Virus record (IMG/VR): IMGVR_UViG_3300032174_000018
Location: 1-32,333 of that record
DNA length: 32,333 bases
DNA from: a virus
Strand: one strand, 5' to 3'
In this document: positions 5,100 to 14,165 of the stretch, piece by piece
How the letters are laid out: each line of letters opens with the position of its first letter
How positions within the stretch are numbered: the first letter of the stretch is position 1
Program-made: the position numbers and the translations under genes
The notes under the pieces: model-generated
Seen by the model: only the letters and a program-made list of their open reading frames with translations
Database searches by the model: none
Told to the model about the DNA's origin: nothing

Positions 5100-6640
5100 C
5101 GGCTCCGGTTCAAAGCAATAGCGTATTGGTGTCCGGCGTCTCGAGCGGCTCCATTGCTTTGCCCGGAAATGCCACTCTTGGCAATCTACTCACACTCACG
5201 GTAAGTTGGATTGATGGCGCTTCGGTAGCGGCAGAAACGCTATCGGTTCCAACCGATGCCAATGGCACTTGGCTGGTAGCCAAAAATCCACTCTCTGCCT
5301 TTAATTCCGGCGCAGTCGGGGCCGCGATTTTCTATGAGCAAGTGGCCTCTGCCACTACTCATAATTCGACAGTCTCGCCACCCACCGCCGGCGCTAATCT
5401 TTTCGCGCTAATTACGATTGCCGAGTGGCCTCCTGGGACATTGGATGTAGTTCAGAGTAATCTGAATAATTCGGCAGCCAGCATCACGTCGCTTAATTCA
5501 GGCGCGACCGGCGCGGTTGCATCGAGTAGTGATTTCTCGGTGGCATGCTGTGCTTTGAATTGCGGCACAGGCACGAGCAATTCAGGTATTTCAGACCCGG
5601 CTGTTGGATACACTGCCAGTCTTGGTGTCTCTCAGGATAACAGTGTCACGGTCGGAGCCGAAAGTTCGTATCTTTCAGCAACAGGGACCGGCGCGCAGAC
5701 AGCGACCTGGAATTGCACCGCAAACGCCACTATGCTGTGCTATCAGGCAGCGATTGCGACCTTTCAGCCTACCAGGGTTTTATCCGCGCCCATAGCACGT
5801 GGATTTACGCCAGGTAGAAGCCCAGGTAAGACAGGTGCGCGCTTTGAGAGATTGATATTAAGCACCACTGTCCTTGGCGGCGCCACGATCAATGCCTCAA
5901 TCGGCACTTACTCTTGGGTCGGCACGACCTCAAATGCCTCAGGCCTCATAAACGAGGCGATAGGCTCATATACCTGGGCTGGCACGACAGCGACGATAAA
6001 CGATGTCATCAACGCCACCGTTGCTGGTTACTCGTGGTCAGGCACGACTGCGGTCAATTCTGGACTGATCAATGGCATCGTAGGGTCCTATAGCTGGGCA
6101 GGGACTACCTCCACGCTGATTGAGAATATCTCTCAATCGATCGGCGCTTATTCTTGGGCCGGGGCCATTGCGAGTCTCTCTCAGCTCATCAATGCTGGTA
6201 TCGGGGCTTACGCTTGGTCGGCTACCACAGGGACATTAGGAAATCCCATTATTGGGATACCAGGTACTTTTACCTGGAGCGGGACTAATTCTGATGTCCC
6301 GATACAGATTTCGAGTGATCCGACCTTCGGATTTATATGGTCTGGCACGAATAGCAACCTCATTGTTGCCACGGGCGACACTCACGATGGCGGCACCCAG
6401 GTAGTCCGTGAGAGCCATTATCGAAAGAAGCTGCGATTACCTAAAAAGGCTCTTCAGCGCCAGGATTTGATCGATGAGGAAATAGCCCGCCTCATTGCTG
6501 AGAAACCCGTCTCTTTGCAGAAAGTAGTCGATGATGATGAGGCGATTACCGTCTATTTGGCGGTAGAATCGAGTGAAATCGATGAATTAACTCACCTTGC
6601 GGGCGAATTGGTCTCGCACTTAACCAAAGGAGTTCGATGA
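5096..6640 (+). CDS. Large repeat-containing virion protein
   Basis: A 514-residue protein. Residues 1-225 form a beta-rich domain (MTAPVQSNSVLVSGVSSGS...) resembling the N-terminal domain of phage surface proteins. Residues about 265-423 are eight 20-residue repeats with the core G-[ST]-[YF]-x-W-x-G-T. The last 85 residues change character: basic then acidic helices (SHYRKKLRLPKKALQRQDL, DDDEAITVYLAVESSE). Such tandem beta repeats occur in head or tail decoration proteins of many phages. The position just before the terminase genes suggests a structural component. It ends in an ATGA overlap with the next gene. Confidence 0.6.
   Translation: MTAPVQSNSVLVSGVSSGSIALPGNATLGNLLTLTVSWIDGASVAAETLSVPTDANGTWLVAKNPLSAFNSGAVGAAIFYEQVASATTHNSTVSPPTAGANLFALITIAEWPPGTLDVVQSNLNNSAASITSLNSGATGAVASSSDFSVACCALNCGTGTSNSGISDPAVGYTASLGVSQDNSVTVGAESSYLSATGTGAQTATWNCTANATMLCYQAAIATFQPTRVLSAPIARGFTPGRSPGKTGARFERLILSTTVLGGATINASIGTYSWVGTTSNASGLINEAIGSYTWAGTTATINDVINATVAGYSWSGTTAVNSGLINGIVGSYSWAGTTSTLIENISQSIGAYSWAGAIASLSQLINAGIGAYAWSATTGTLGNPIIGIPGTFTWSGTNSDVPIQISSDPTFGFIWSGTNSNLIVATGDTHDGGTQVVRESHYRKKLRLPKKALQRQDLIDEEIARLIAEKPVSLQKVVDDDEAITVYLAVESSEIDELTHLAGELVSHLTKGVR
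5888..6364 (+). repeat. Eight 60-bp (20-residue) coding repeats
   Basis: Units start at residues 265, 285, 305, 325, 345, 365, 385 and 404 of the 5096 protein. Each begins with INxxIG or a variant and carries [ST]YxWxGTT. The protein pattern is well kept, while the DNA copies have diverged, so the array is old or under selection at protein level. Confidence 0.8.
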
Positions 6641-7083
6641 TGCCTGCCAAGTTCTACGATGGCGCCTCGATAAAAGCGACGCGCACCACCTCTCAATTGG
6701 GTAAGTCACCCCCCGTACAAAGGAATTCCATGAAAGGTCTACCCGGATTTATCAAGACAGGTCAAGACGCCTCTAGCGGAGGGTTGACTAATTCTGCTGG
6801 AATTGGGCCAAAACGTGAGGGGCCGATCGGTAAGCGCGGTGCTTCAGGGTCCCCTAACATGGATTCAGGCAAGTTTCGAGGCTCCTCGGATAAGTCATAC
6901 CGTGCTACCTCAACCGGCCCTGGCGGAACGATTCAATCGAATAAGGGCCAGCCACAATCCAGAGGGAAGTCCGAGCGTGAGGGGCCAGCAAGAGGCAAGC
7001 CCACTTCAGGATTTCATCAATCAACCCACCGAGGAAAAATGGAGTCCTTGCGTGGCCGTGCCAAAACTAGCTGGGAGCGTTAG
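6637..7083 (+). CDS. Basic, disordered Gly/Ser/Arg-rich protein
   Basis: A 148-residue frame starting MMPAKFYDGASIKATRTTSQ with AGGAG upstream of the tandem ATGs at 6637 and 6640. It has almost no hydrophobic core: Gly, Ser, Lys and Arg dominate (KREGPIGKRGASGS, SRGKSEREGPARGKP). The short phrase EREGPARGKP echoes KREGPIGKRG, an internal repetition. It could bind DNA or act as a flexible virion linker. No family recognised; the coupling with both neighbours argues that it is translated. Confidence 0.5.
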   Translation: MMPAKFYDGASIKATRTTSQLGKSPPVQRNSMKGLPGFIKTGQDASSGGLTNSAGIGPKREGPIGKRGASGSPNMDSGKFRGSSDKSYRATSTGPGGTIQSNKGQPQSRGKSEREGPARGKPTSGFHQSTHRGKMESLRGRAKTSWER

Positions 7084-7086
7084 ATT

Positions 7087-7494
7087 ATGCCTTCACGATC
7101 TGCCCTTGTCGGAAATCCGATCAACACAGCCAATGCCGTACTCGGCTATGTCACCGCTGTAAGTCTCATCACCGCTGCCGCTGGTACCTCCCAGGGCGGC
7201 TATAAAATGCCCACTGATATGGTGGTGGTTACTGCTGCGAATGGTTCCAATACCGCTGTTACCCTGCCTGATCCATTTTTGCAGAACTGGAATGTGGGGG
7301 ATTATTACGAAGTGGTCAATGGCACTTCCCAAGCCCTTGTTGTCTTCCCTCCCACGGGAGGGGTGATTAACGGAGCTTCAGCCAATGCCTCCGTTGCACT
7401 CCCGGCAGCCACCACTACCAACAATGCTGCAGCGCGCTTCTACATCACGGTCGTGGCTAGCGGCGCATCCGTGTTTACGTTCACGGCTGGCTGA
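7087..7494 (+). CDS. Beta-rich virion protein
   Basis: A 135-residue protein starting MPSRSALVGNPINTANAVLG, with GGGAG about ten bases upstream of the ATG at 7087. It contains TDMVVVTAANGSNTAVTLPD and a C-terminal AARFYITVVASGASVFTFTAG, alternating strands that suggest a small trimer-forming fibre or decoration domain. It sits between the basic protein and the terminase small subunit. Exact role unknown. Confidence 0.5.
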   Translation: MPSRSALVGNPINTANAVLGYVTAVSLITAAAGTSQGGYKMPTDMVVVTAANGSNTAVTLPDPFLQNWNVGDYYEVVNGTSQALVVFPPTGGVINGASANASVALPAATTTNNAAARFYITVVASGASVFTFTAG

Positions 7495-7495
7495 A

Positions 7496-7798
7496 ATGGG
7501 CCGCCCTAAAGGCATCTGGACGCCTGAGATTGTGCGTAAACGCATCAAGACAGGCTTACTCGCTCAACGCCTACAGAATCATGGACTTGGTAAAGTCGAA
7601 ATGACCCAGACGCAAGTGACTGCTGCGCTTGGACTTTTACGCAAAACCTTGCCTGATTTGAGCCAGACAGACTTGAACATCGAGGGTGAACTTGGAATCT
7701 CCGATATCTCCGATAAGCCCCTCAGCGCTGATGAATGGGCAGCCAGCGCGCAGGATCATCTGGCGCCCGCAAGCGGGACCGCAAAAGCTCCTCATTGA
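7496..7798 (+). CDS. Terminase small subunit (putative)
   Basis: A 100-residue protein from the ATG at 7496. It starts MGRPKGIWTPEIVRKRIKTG and has the phrase QTQVTAALGLLRKTLPDLSQ. I recall this pattern from small terminase subunits of podophages with this genome order: an N-terminal basic DNA-contacting part, a helix, LRKxLPDL, then a tail with DKPLSADEWA. Its place immediately before, and overlapping, the large subunit supports the call. It would recognise the packaging site and load the motor. The overlap with the large subunit is 68 bases with the start chosen here, 113 with the alternative. Confidence 0.65.
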   Translation: MGRPKGIWTPEIVRKRIKTGLLAQRLQNHGLGKVEMTQTQVTAALGLLRKTLPDLSQTDLNIEGELGISDISDKPLSADEWAASAQDHLAPASGTAKAPH

Positions 7799-9167
7799 CT
7801 GCCCCATCGGTGAGATATTCTTTGGTGGCGCTCGAGGTGGCGGGAAGACAGACGGGGTATTGGGCAAGTTTGCTCTGAAGGCTCGTCGGTACGGTAAGGC
7901 TTTCAATGCGGTGTTCTTCCGCAAGGAGATGCCACAGCAGGACGATTTAGTTGAGCGGGCCAAGGAGATTTACTGTCCCTTAGGCGCTAAGTGGCGTGAG
8001 CAGCACAAGATGTTCAACATGCCACAAGGTGGGCGTGTCCGTTTCAGGCCCCTTGAGAGCATTCAGGATGCTGAGAAGTACCAAGGGCAGAGCATCAGTG
8101 ATGCAGCGGTTGAGGAAGCTGGAAACTATCCTATGCCTGCGCCTATTGATCGATTGAATGGTGTGCTGCGCAGTGCCAAGGGTGTTCCGACACAGCTTAT
8201 CCTGACCGGTAATCCGGGTGGACCTGGGCAGGGATGGATTAAGGATCGGTACATTGATCCATCGCCATTGGGACTAAAGATACTGGAACGTAAGCTTCCG
8301 AATGGGTCGATACATCGGTATGTGTTCATCCCGTCTAAGCTTCAGAACAACCTGATTCTCTTACGTAATGACCCAGGCTACTTAGATCGTCTCTACCTGG
8401 TCGGTTCCCCGCAGCTCGTGAGGGCATGGCTGGAGGGCGATTGGAACGCGATTGAAGGGGCATTCTTCCCTGAGTTCTCGACTGAGAAACACGTGGTTAC
8501 CCCAAGAGAGCTGCCGGCTCATTGGGTGCGCTTTAGGGCAATGGACTGGGGATCAGCTAAACCCTTTTCGGTCGGTTGGTATGCGGTATCGGAAGGCGAT
8601 GGGGATTTCCCTCGCAATGCCATCATCAAGTACCGTGAATGGTATGGATCAACAGGTCAACCAAATGTGGGACTTAAACTCACTGCTGAAGAAGTTGCAT
8701 TAGGAATTGTTTCCCGTGAAACCAAAGGTGAATGCAAGTACGGGGTGATTGATCCTGCGGCCTATACGGCTGATGGCGGCCCTTCGATTGCCGAGAGAAT
8801 GGCTAAGGCTGGGGCGATGTTCTATCGGGCGGATAACAAGCGGGTGGCTCAGGCAGGGGCTATTGGCGGCTGGGATCAACTCAGGGCTCGATTGAAGGGC
8901 GAGGAGAAGCCGATGATCTACTTCTTCTCGACCTGTAAGGACACCATTCGTACCTTACCTATGCTTCAGCACGATCGGGTAAAGGCTGAGGATGTGGACT
9001 CGGACGGTGAGGACCATGCGGCGGATGAAACCCGCTATGCCTGCATGTCTAGGCCTTATATGTCCCGCAAGGCGACGACTAAAGAGCCCAGGTTCCTAGA
9101 CCAAATGACCGCGGATGAGATGTTCTGGCCGAAAGATCGCAACAAGGTACGACAGGAGAGGATTTAA
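7731..9167 (+). CDS. terL: Terminase large subunit
   Basis: A 478-residue protein from the ATG at 7731 (GTG at 7686 would add 15 residues). The ATPase domain has Walker A GGARGGGKT (residues 32-40), a Walker B region ISDAAVEEAG ending near E128/E129, and the coupling motif LILTGNPGG (157-165). The C-terminal RNase H-like nuclease has candidate metal ligands at MDWG (D272), VIDPAAY (D341) and GEDHAADE (D428/D432). It pumps DNA into the prohead through the portal and cuts concatemers. The start was chosen because homologues I recall begin shortly before the WRPQxGPQ block; neither start has a good ribosome site, consistent with coupling to the small subunit. Confidence 0.95.
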   Translation: MNGQPARRIIWRPQAGPQKLLIDCPIGEIFFGGARGGGKTDGVLGKFALKARRYGKAFNAVFFRKEMPQQDDLVERAKEIYCPLGAKWREQHKMFNMPQGGRVRFRPLESIQDAEKYQGQSISDAAVEEAGNYPMPAPIDRLNGVLRSAKGVPTQLILTGNPGGPGQGWIKDRYIDPSPLGLKILERKLPNGSIHRYVFIPSKLQNNLILLRNDPGYLDRLYLVGSPQLVRAWLEGDWNAIEGAFFPEFSTEKHVVTPRELPAHWVRFRAMDWGSAKPFSVGWYAVSEGDGDFPRNAIIKYREWYGSTGQPNVGLKLTAEEVALGIVSRETKGECKYGVIDPAAYTADGGPSIAERMAKAGAMFYRADNKRVAQAGAIGGWDQLRARLKGEEKPMIYFFSTCKDTIRTLPMLQHDRVKAEDVDSDGEDHAADETRYACMSRPYMSRKATTKEPRFLDQMTADEMFWPKDRNKVRQERI

Positions 9168-9168
9168 G

Positions 9169-9522
9169 ATGGGTATTGGTAATGTTGAAATTGGCATTCC
9201 AGTTAATCTAACGAGCAGTGGTGTGGTGGCTGGCGGAACTGCCATGGCTCGTACCTATCCAGGTGGTGGGAATGATCCCGGAAGCCAAGCCGAAACGACT
9301 TCCATTGAAGGTGTTATGTTGGGATTTTTCCTAAACAGTCACTCCTCTGGGACTTTAGCTCTTGCTACCAACAATGGAGGTTCTGCTGGAACAGCTATCG
9401 GCGGCACAATTACTTTTGTCGCTGGTGCCAATGGATGGTTTGCGCTTCCAATAGCTAGTCCAGGCGGCATTTTTGCAACTATCGGTGGGACTGCGAATAT
9501 TACGTTTGTAGTAGTAAAATAA
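9169..9522 (+). CDS. Small Gly/Ala/Thr-rich virion protein
   Basis: A 117-residue protein, MGIGNVEIGIPVNLTSSG..., preceded by AGGAGAGGA. It is almost free of charge and made of alternating small and hydrophobic residues (TITFVAGANGWFALP, TANITFVVVK), indicating a beta-sandwich. Inserted between the large terminase and the portal, it is likely a head decoration or accessory protein. No specific family recognised. Confidence 0.5.
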   Translation: MGIGNVEIGIPVNLTSSGVVAGGTAMARTYPGGGNDPGSQAETTSIEGVMLGFFLNSHSSGTLALATNNGGSAGTAIGGTITFVAGANGWFALPIASPGGIFATIGGTANITFVVVK

Positions 9523-9525
9523 CTA

Positions 9526-12189
9526 ATGACCATCGAACTAGCCACGCCAACGGTGGCTTTCTGGAAGAACGAGATTCAGCTCTACGAGCGCACAGCGGAT
9601 AAGTGGCTGAAGCGTGGTCGGAAGATCATGAAGCGCTACAAGGATGTGCGATCGCCACGAGAAGATGCGGTCACTCGTCTTAATATCCTATGGTCGAACG
9701 TGCAGACCAGAATGCCGGCTCTTTATGCACGGGATCCCAAGCCTGAGTGTGAGCGGCGCTTCAAGGACAAAGACCCGGTAGGGCGTCAGGTAGCCGAGGT
9801 TTTAGAGCGGTGCTTGGACTATACGATTCAGTGCACCAATCCTTTTGGCGCAATCCTTCGTCAGGCTGTGCTTGATTATGAGCTTCCCGGCAGAGCTACG
9901 GTGTGGGTGCGCTATGTGCCGCACTTTCATAAGCCTGAACTCATCAATGAGTCGGATCCTAATGCCGATGAGCGTACCGAAGGTGAGGAAGTCACCAATG
10001 ACGCTGAAGATGAGGTAGATGAGCAGCGCATCAAGTACGAGGAAACCCTGCTTGATTATGTGTACTGGGAGGACTTCGGCCATACCTGGGCAAGGACCTG
10101 GGAGGAAGTCCGGGCAGTCTGGCGAATCGTCTATCTGACCCGTGAGGAAGGCGTAAAGCGCTTTGGCAAGGAGTTCAATGATGTACCCTTAGACTGGCAG
10201 CCCAAGACCTTGAAGGACGCCCAGGTCAAGCAGGACAACCGGGAGCAGAAGAAAGCCATCATCTACGAGATTTGGGACAAGCAGGAACACCAAGTCATCT
10301 GGCTTTGCAAGAATCATCCTAGAACGCTCGATGAGAAGGAAGATCCATTAGGCCTGGAGAACTTCTTTCCCTGCCCGCCGCCGATGTTTGCGAACCTTAC
10401 CTCTGAGGAACTAGTTCCGACACCCAATTTCACTTTCTATCAAGATCAGGCCAATGAGATAGACGAACTCTCGAGCCGTATTACCGCGATCGGCAAAGCT
10501 CTCAAAGTCGCCGGCGTGCGGGATAGTTCTGCTGAAGGGCTTGATCGGTTGCTATCCGAGGGTACGGAAAATGCTCTAGTGCCGGTGGACGGGTGGATAG
10601 CGCTCAAGGAGAAGGGCGGGCTGGCTGGTGTGATGGAGCTTCTGCCCTTAAAGGAGATTGCGGAGGCTTTAGGATTCTTGCGCGAACAGCGCCAGATGAT
10701 GATTGATGATGTGTACCAGATCACGGGACTCTCTGACATCATCCGCGGGCTATCGGAACCGAATGAAACGGCCACCGCCCAGCAGATCAAGGGTCAGTTT
10801 GCGGTATTGCGCATTTCAGACTCGCAGCGCGAGGTGCAGCGCTTTTGCCGGGACATCATCCGCATCATGGCCGAGGTCATTGCGGACTATGATATCGAGA
10901 CGATCAAGAAGATTTCGGGTGTCAAGTTACTCACCCAAGCCGAGAAGCAGGCGATCAATGGACAAATTGCTGCCGCACAAAATCCTATGCCCACGATGCC
11001 AGGAGGTTTACCTGGAAGTGCAGGGTCCCCATCTGGTCCCGGAGCATCGGGTGCTGCGCAGTCACCAGGGGCGGGCCCCGGAAATGCTCCCATGCCTTCC
11101 CAAGCCGGTCCCGCTCCTCAACCGCAGGGAAGTGCTGGAAGCCCATCTCCCCCGGCGCCCGGTGCTTCGCCCGGAATAGACCTAACGCTTCTTAAAGAGC
11201 CGAGCTGGGAAGAGGTTGCGGCCTTACTTGAAAACCCTGTCCTTCGGGAATTTCGTATCGATGTGGAGACCGACTCCACCATACGGCTCGATGAGGATAA
11301 TGAACGCGAAGCTAGGATGAATTTCATCGAGGCCGTATCCAAACTGATAGGAGAGGCCTCGAACGTACCGCAGATGATGATTCCGGCTGCTGGGGAACTC
11401 ATCATGTTCGGTATTCGGGGCTTTAAGGTGGCCAGAAGCTTAGAGAGGGTGTTTGAGGATGCGATCGATAAGCTCTCGAAAGCCCCGCCTAAGCCTGATC
11501 CTGAGATGCTGAAAGAGCAGGCGAAGGCTCAAGCTACCCAACAAGCCGCTCAGATCAAAGCGCAGGCAGATATTCAGATCGCCCAGGCCCAGCAGCAAGC
11601 GCAAGCCCAGGAAGATAGGCTAAGAACTCAGTTCGAAGCGCAGCGAAACCAGCAGGACATGGCAGCCAAGGCCCAGCATGAGCAAGCGCTCGCTGAAATC
11701 AACAATCGGTTCGAGGCTGAGAAGGCGCAGTTCGAGGAAGCGGCCAAGGAGAAGATTGCGGCGGCTAAGAATGCGACCGATATTCAGATTGCGAAGATGC
11801 AGCACGATCATGAGAAGGCGTTGGATGGTGCTAAACAGGCCCACGAGCAGAAAATCACGCAGATGACTCAAGATCACGAAGGCCGCATGGCACAGCACGA
11901 AAGGGAGACCCAAGTTGGCGTCGAATCCTTGAAGGCCGACAAGGCTAAGGAAATCGAGGGCGTCAAGGGCAAGCAGGCCAAAGAGATTGAGGGTGTACGG
12001 GGTGAGAACGCCGAGAAAGTCGCGAAGCTTAAACCCCAAGTGAAGGCTGAGGCTAAATCGAACGGTAAGGCCAAGGAACAGGAGCCAACGGTAAAGGCTA
12101 TATCAGAGCTCACCGCGGCCTTAAAAGAGGCCAGAAAGCCTCGTAAGGTCGTCAGGGATGAGAAAGGCCAGATAGCGGGGATCCAGTGA
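9526..12189 (+). CDS. Portal protein
   Basis: An 887-residue protein from the ATG at 9526. The N-terminal 480 residues are the conserved portal body (RLNILWSNVQTRMPALYARD; later YQITGLSDIIRG and the ATAQQIKGQF helix), which I recall from large P22-size podophage portals. Residues about 482-552 are a Pro/Gly/Ser-rich linker, followed by the conserved block WEEVAALLENP...FRIDVETDSTIR. From about residue 658 to 830 the chain is a long Gln/Ala/Lys/Glu coiled coil with a repeated KEIEGVKG/KEIEGVRG, comparable with the helical barrel of the P22 portal. Twelve copies form the DNA gate and connect head and tail. It is followed by a one-base overlap with the next gene. Confidence 0.9.
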   Translation: MTIELATPTVAFWKNEIQLYERTADKWLKRGRKIMKRYKDVRSPREDAVTRLNILWSNVQTRMPALYARDPKPECERRFKDKDPVGRQVAEVLERCLDYTIQCTNPFGAILRQAVLDYELPGRATVWVRYVPHFHKPELINESDPNADERTEGEEVTNDAEDEVDEQRIKYEETLLDYVYWEDFGHTWARTWEEVRAVWRIVYLTREEGVKRFGKEFNDVPLDWQPKTLKDAQVKQDNREQKKAIIYEIWDKQEHQVIWLCKNHPRTLDEKEDPLGLENFFPCPPPMFANLTSEELVPTPNFTFYQDQANEIDELSSRITAIGKALKVAGVRDSSAEGLDRLLSEGTENALVPVDGWIALKEKGGLAGVMELLPLKEIAEALGFLREQRQMMIDDVYQITGLSDIIRGLSEPNETATAQQIKGQFAVLRISDSQREVQRFCRDIIRIMAEVIADYDIETIKKISGVKLLTQAEKQAINGQIAAAQNPMPTMPGGLPGSAGSPSGPGASGAAQSPGAGPGNAPMPSQAGPAPQPQGSAGSPSPPAPGASPGIDLTLLKEPSWEEVAALLENPVLREFRIDVETDSTIRLDEDNEREARMNFIEAVSKLIGEASNVPQMMIPAAGELIMFGIRGFKVARSLERVFEDAIDKLSKAPPKPDPEMLKEQAKAQATQQAAQIKAQADIQIAQAQQQAQAQEDRLRTQFEAQRNQQDMAAKAQHEQALAEINNRFEAEKAQFEEAAKEKIAAAKNATDIQIAKMQHDHEKALDGAKQAHEQKITQMTQDHEGRMAQHERETQVGVESLKADKAKEIEGVKGKQAKEIEGVRGENAEKVAKLKPQVKAEAKSNGKAKEQEPTVKAISELTAALKEARKPRKVVRDEKGQIAGIQ

Positions 12190-12485
12190 TGGACCGCATG
12201 ACAACCTTGGAAGTCGCTCGATCATCTCTTCCATGTAGATGGATACGTGAGGGTCATTACGATGAGCTTGAGAAAACTCTGTTCGCCCAGGAACAGGATC
12301 GCATCAGAGAACGGGTGAGATTACAGGAACTAGAAACCGTGAACCGTCAGATCATCCAGGAACTGACCCAATTGAGGACGCCTAATCCTGATATGACATT
12401 GAAACCCGGTAAGTGCGATTGCGCCATCAAAGCAGCGGTTTTGCGTTGCGATCATTGCGGGAGGGCCATTGGCTCAGTTCCCTAA
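12189..12485 (+). CDS. Small zinc-ribbon-like protein with coiled middle
   Basis: A 98-residue protein from the ATG at 12189, whose first base is the last base of the portal stop. The middle (EKTLFAQEQDRIRERVRLQE...) is a charged helix probably forming a coiled coil. The C-terminus has CDCAIKAAVLRCDHCG, two cysteine pairs suited to one zinc ion. Role unknown; linked to portal translation. Confidence 0.5.
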   Translation: MDRMTTLEVARSSLPCRWIREGHYDELEKTLFAQEQDRIRERVRLQELETVNRQIIQELTQLRTPNPDMTLKPGKCDCAIKAAVLRCDHCGRAIGSVP

Positions 12486-14085
12486 CGATCCAAATGATTT
12501 GGGCACCTGGCCGACGAATCACATTCCTGGTGTGTTTCTTACTTCAACACTTCCCGTCATATCGAACTTACGTGCGGGTGTTGAGGCTTACACGAGCGAT
12601 GGCGGCCCGCAGGTTTGGAACGGCAGCTCATGGGTATCAACTGGCGCAGCTTCAGGTTATTTGCCCCCATTCACCGGCTCAGTCCTAACCTCGATCGCAG
12701 CGAAGCTCGCGCAAACGGTGAGCGTGCTGGACTTCGCAGGGGTTGATCCAAGTGGTGCGACAGATTCGACGGCAGGCATGATTGCCGCTCATGCCACAGG
12801 TAAAATGATCTATTACCCGGCTGGCAACTACCATTTTAATTCTGATGCTGGATCAATACCAATTCCTGGCGGTCCTGGTGGATTTTTCGGGGCAGGAATA
12901 ATTGGAGACGGCGCTTATCAGACGTTTCTAACAGATACCGGCGTGGGCTCGAATGACTGTTTCAACTACACCGGATCGGTAGCTGGAAGGTTTGAGAACT
13001 TCCAACTTAGACCATTTACAAGCAAGACAGGCGGATACGGTATACGAATAGGTCCAGCCTCCGGCGAAGTAAGCGCCATGCGCGTGTTCCAGATCGTTAT
13101 TAATAGTCTACCGAATGGAATAAATTTCTCCGCAGCTTCCCGCTGGTCAGTTATCGCGTCTCAGTTCTATAGTCCGAGCGGCGATGCGATCACCGTCAAC
13201 AATACGAACGTAGCTGATAGCGGAGATTCGTCAATTACGAACTGCGACTTTGAGAACAATAGTCCAGGCTCAAATTTATTGAGTAACGGCATTAGGCAAA
13301 TTGCCTCTGGCGGCCTGAAAATCACTGCCAATAAGTTTAATAACCTCAACATCGGATACCTGTTGGATCTTGGATTGTCTAGCACCTCGGATTTACTCAT
13401 TACCGGGAATAGCTTCGAGAACTCTCACACTACCGCAATTCAGTTGCAGCGTACATCTGGCTCAGCAGTTTTCAGCCACGCCGTAATCACCGGCAATGAG
13501 ATTTTAGTCAGTAGTACGACCACCAATTCAATCGGCGTACTATGCAACAACGGGGCAGCTTTTTTAAGCCGGATGATAGTCAATGGAAACGTGTTCAACG
13601 TCGCCGATACCGGAACATCTATAGCCATCTCTATTGACTGGGTTACCGATCCGTTGATAGATGCAAACGTGATTCGTGGCCCTGCATCAGGCACAACCTC
13701 GCAAGCTATCGTTCTCGGGACGCATAACACCAGGGCCAAGGTAGGTATCAACCAAGCATCAGGCTTTGCGCAGCGCCAGATGAACTGGCCAGCCGGAACC
13801 AACTACATTGCCAGCGATTTCCAATCTGGCACTACTAGTGTCAGCACATCGAGTGCTTTAGGTTCAATTTTTTCAGGCACGACCACAATCACTTTCCCGC
13901 AAAGCTTCAGCACCAATGCGCCGCCCACCTTACAAAATTGCAGCGCTAGCGTCACGAGCGTAACTGGAGGCGGCATTGCCTCTGAAGTGGTTAGCGTTAC
14001 CGCAACGCAGTTGGTGATAAATGTCATTGGCGTTACTAATGGCGGATCAGTTCCCATTCAGTGGTCGGCGGGAGGTGTATTTTGA
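12469..14085 (+). CDS. Tailspike with parallel beta-helix fold
   Basis: A 538-residue protein started by TTG at 12469 with GGGAGGG at the correct distance. The first in-frame ATG would remove the conserved N-terminus, so TTG is preferred. Residues 1-60 (LPVISNLRAGVEAYTSDGGPQVWN when read in pieces) are a head-binding-like domain. From residue 85 (SVLDFAGVDPSGATDSTAGM, YYPAGNYHF) it has the pectate-lyase-type start of a right-handed beta-helix. It continues with repeated ITGN, ITNCDFEN and ITANKFNN rungs to about residue 430, then a beta-rich C-terminal domain. It is likely to bind, and perhaps depolymerise, host surface polysaccharide. Catalytic residues cannot be assigned by eye. Confidence 0.8.
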   Translation: MAQFPNDPNDLGTWPTNHIPGVFLTSTLPVISNLRAGVEAYTSDGGPQVWNGSSWVSTGAASGYLPPFTGSVLTSIAAKLAQTVSVLDFAGVDPSGATDSTAGMIAAHATGKMIYYPAGNYHFNSDAGSIPIPGGPGGFFGAGIIGDGAYQTFLTDTGVGSNDCFNYTGSVAGRFENFQLRPFTSKTGGYGIRIGPASGEVSAMRVFQIVINSLPNGINFSAASRWSVIASQFYSPSGDAITVNNTNVADSGDSSITNCDFENNSPGSNLLSNGIRQIASGGLKITANKFNNLNIGYLLDLGLSSTSDLLITGNSFENSHTTAIQLQRTSGSAVFSHAVITGNEILVSSTTTNSIGVLCNNGAAFLSRMIVNGNVFNVADTGTSIAISIDWVTDPLIDANVIRGPASGTTSQAIVLGTHNTRAKVGINQASGFAQRQMNWPAGTNYIASDFQSGTTSVSTSSALGSIFSGTTTITFPQSFSTNAPPTLQNCSASVTSVTGGGIASEVVSVTATQLVINVIGVTNGGSVPIQWSAGGVF

Positions 14086-14165
14086 CCCTCGCTAAAGAAG
14101 GCGAACCAGGATGGTACCGGCAGTGGCCGCCATTCAGAGTGCCGCAGAAGCCTGCACCAAAATGA
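14082..14165 (+). CDS. 27-residue TTG-started peptide
   Basis: A TTGA overlap with the tailspike stop opens a frame MTLAKEGEPGWYRQWPPF..., 27 residues, with GGGAGG seven bases upstream. The ribosome site is among the best in the region. The peptide is Trp/Pro-rich. It ends in an ATGA overlap with another short frame. It could be a genuine small protein or a coupling device. Confidence 0.4.
   Translation: MTLAKEGEPGWYRQWPPFRVPQKPAPK

Noticed and set aside
10703-12113. Long frames inside the portal gene (plus 10703-11179, minus 11620-12039, others)
   Set aside because: They arise from the repetitive Pro/Gly and Gln/Ala/Lys codons of the portal C-terminus; compositions are typical of frame shadows.
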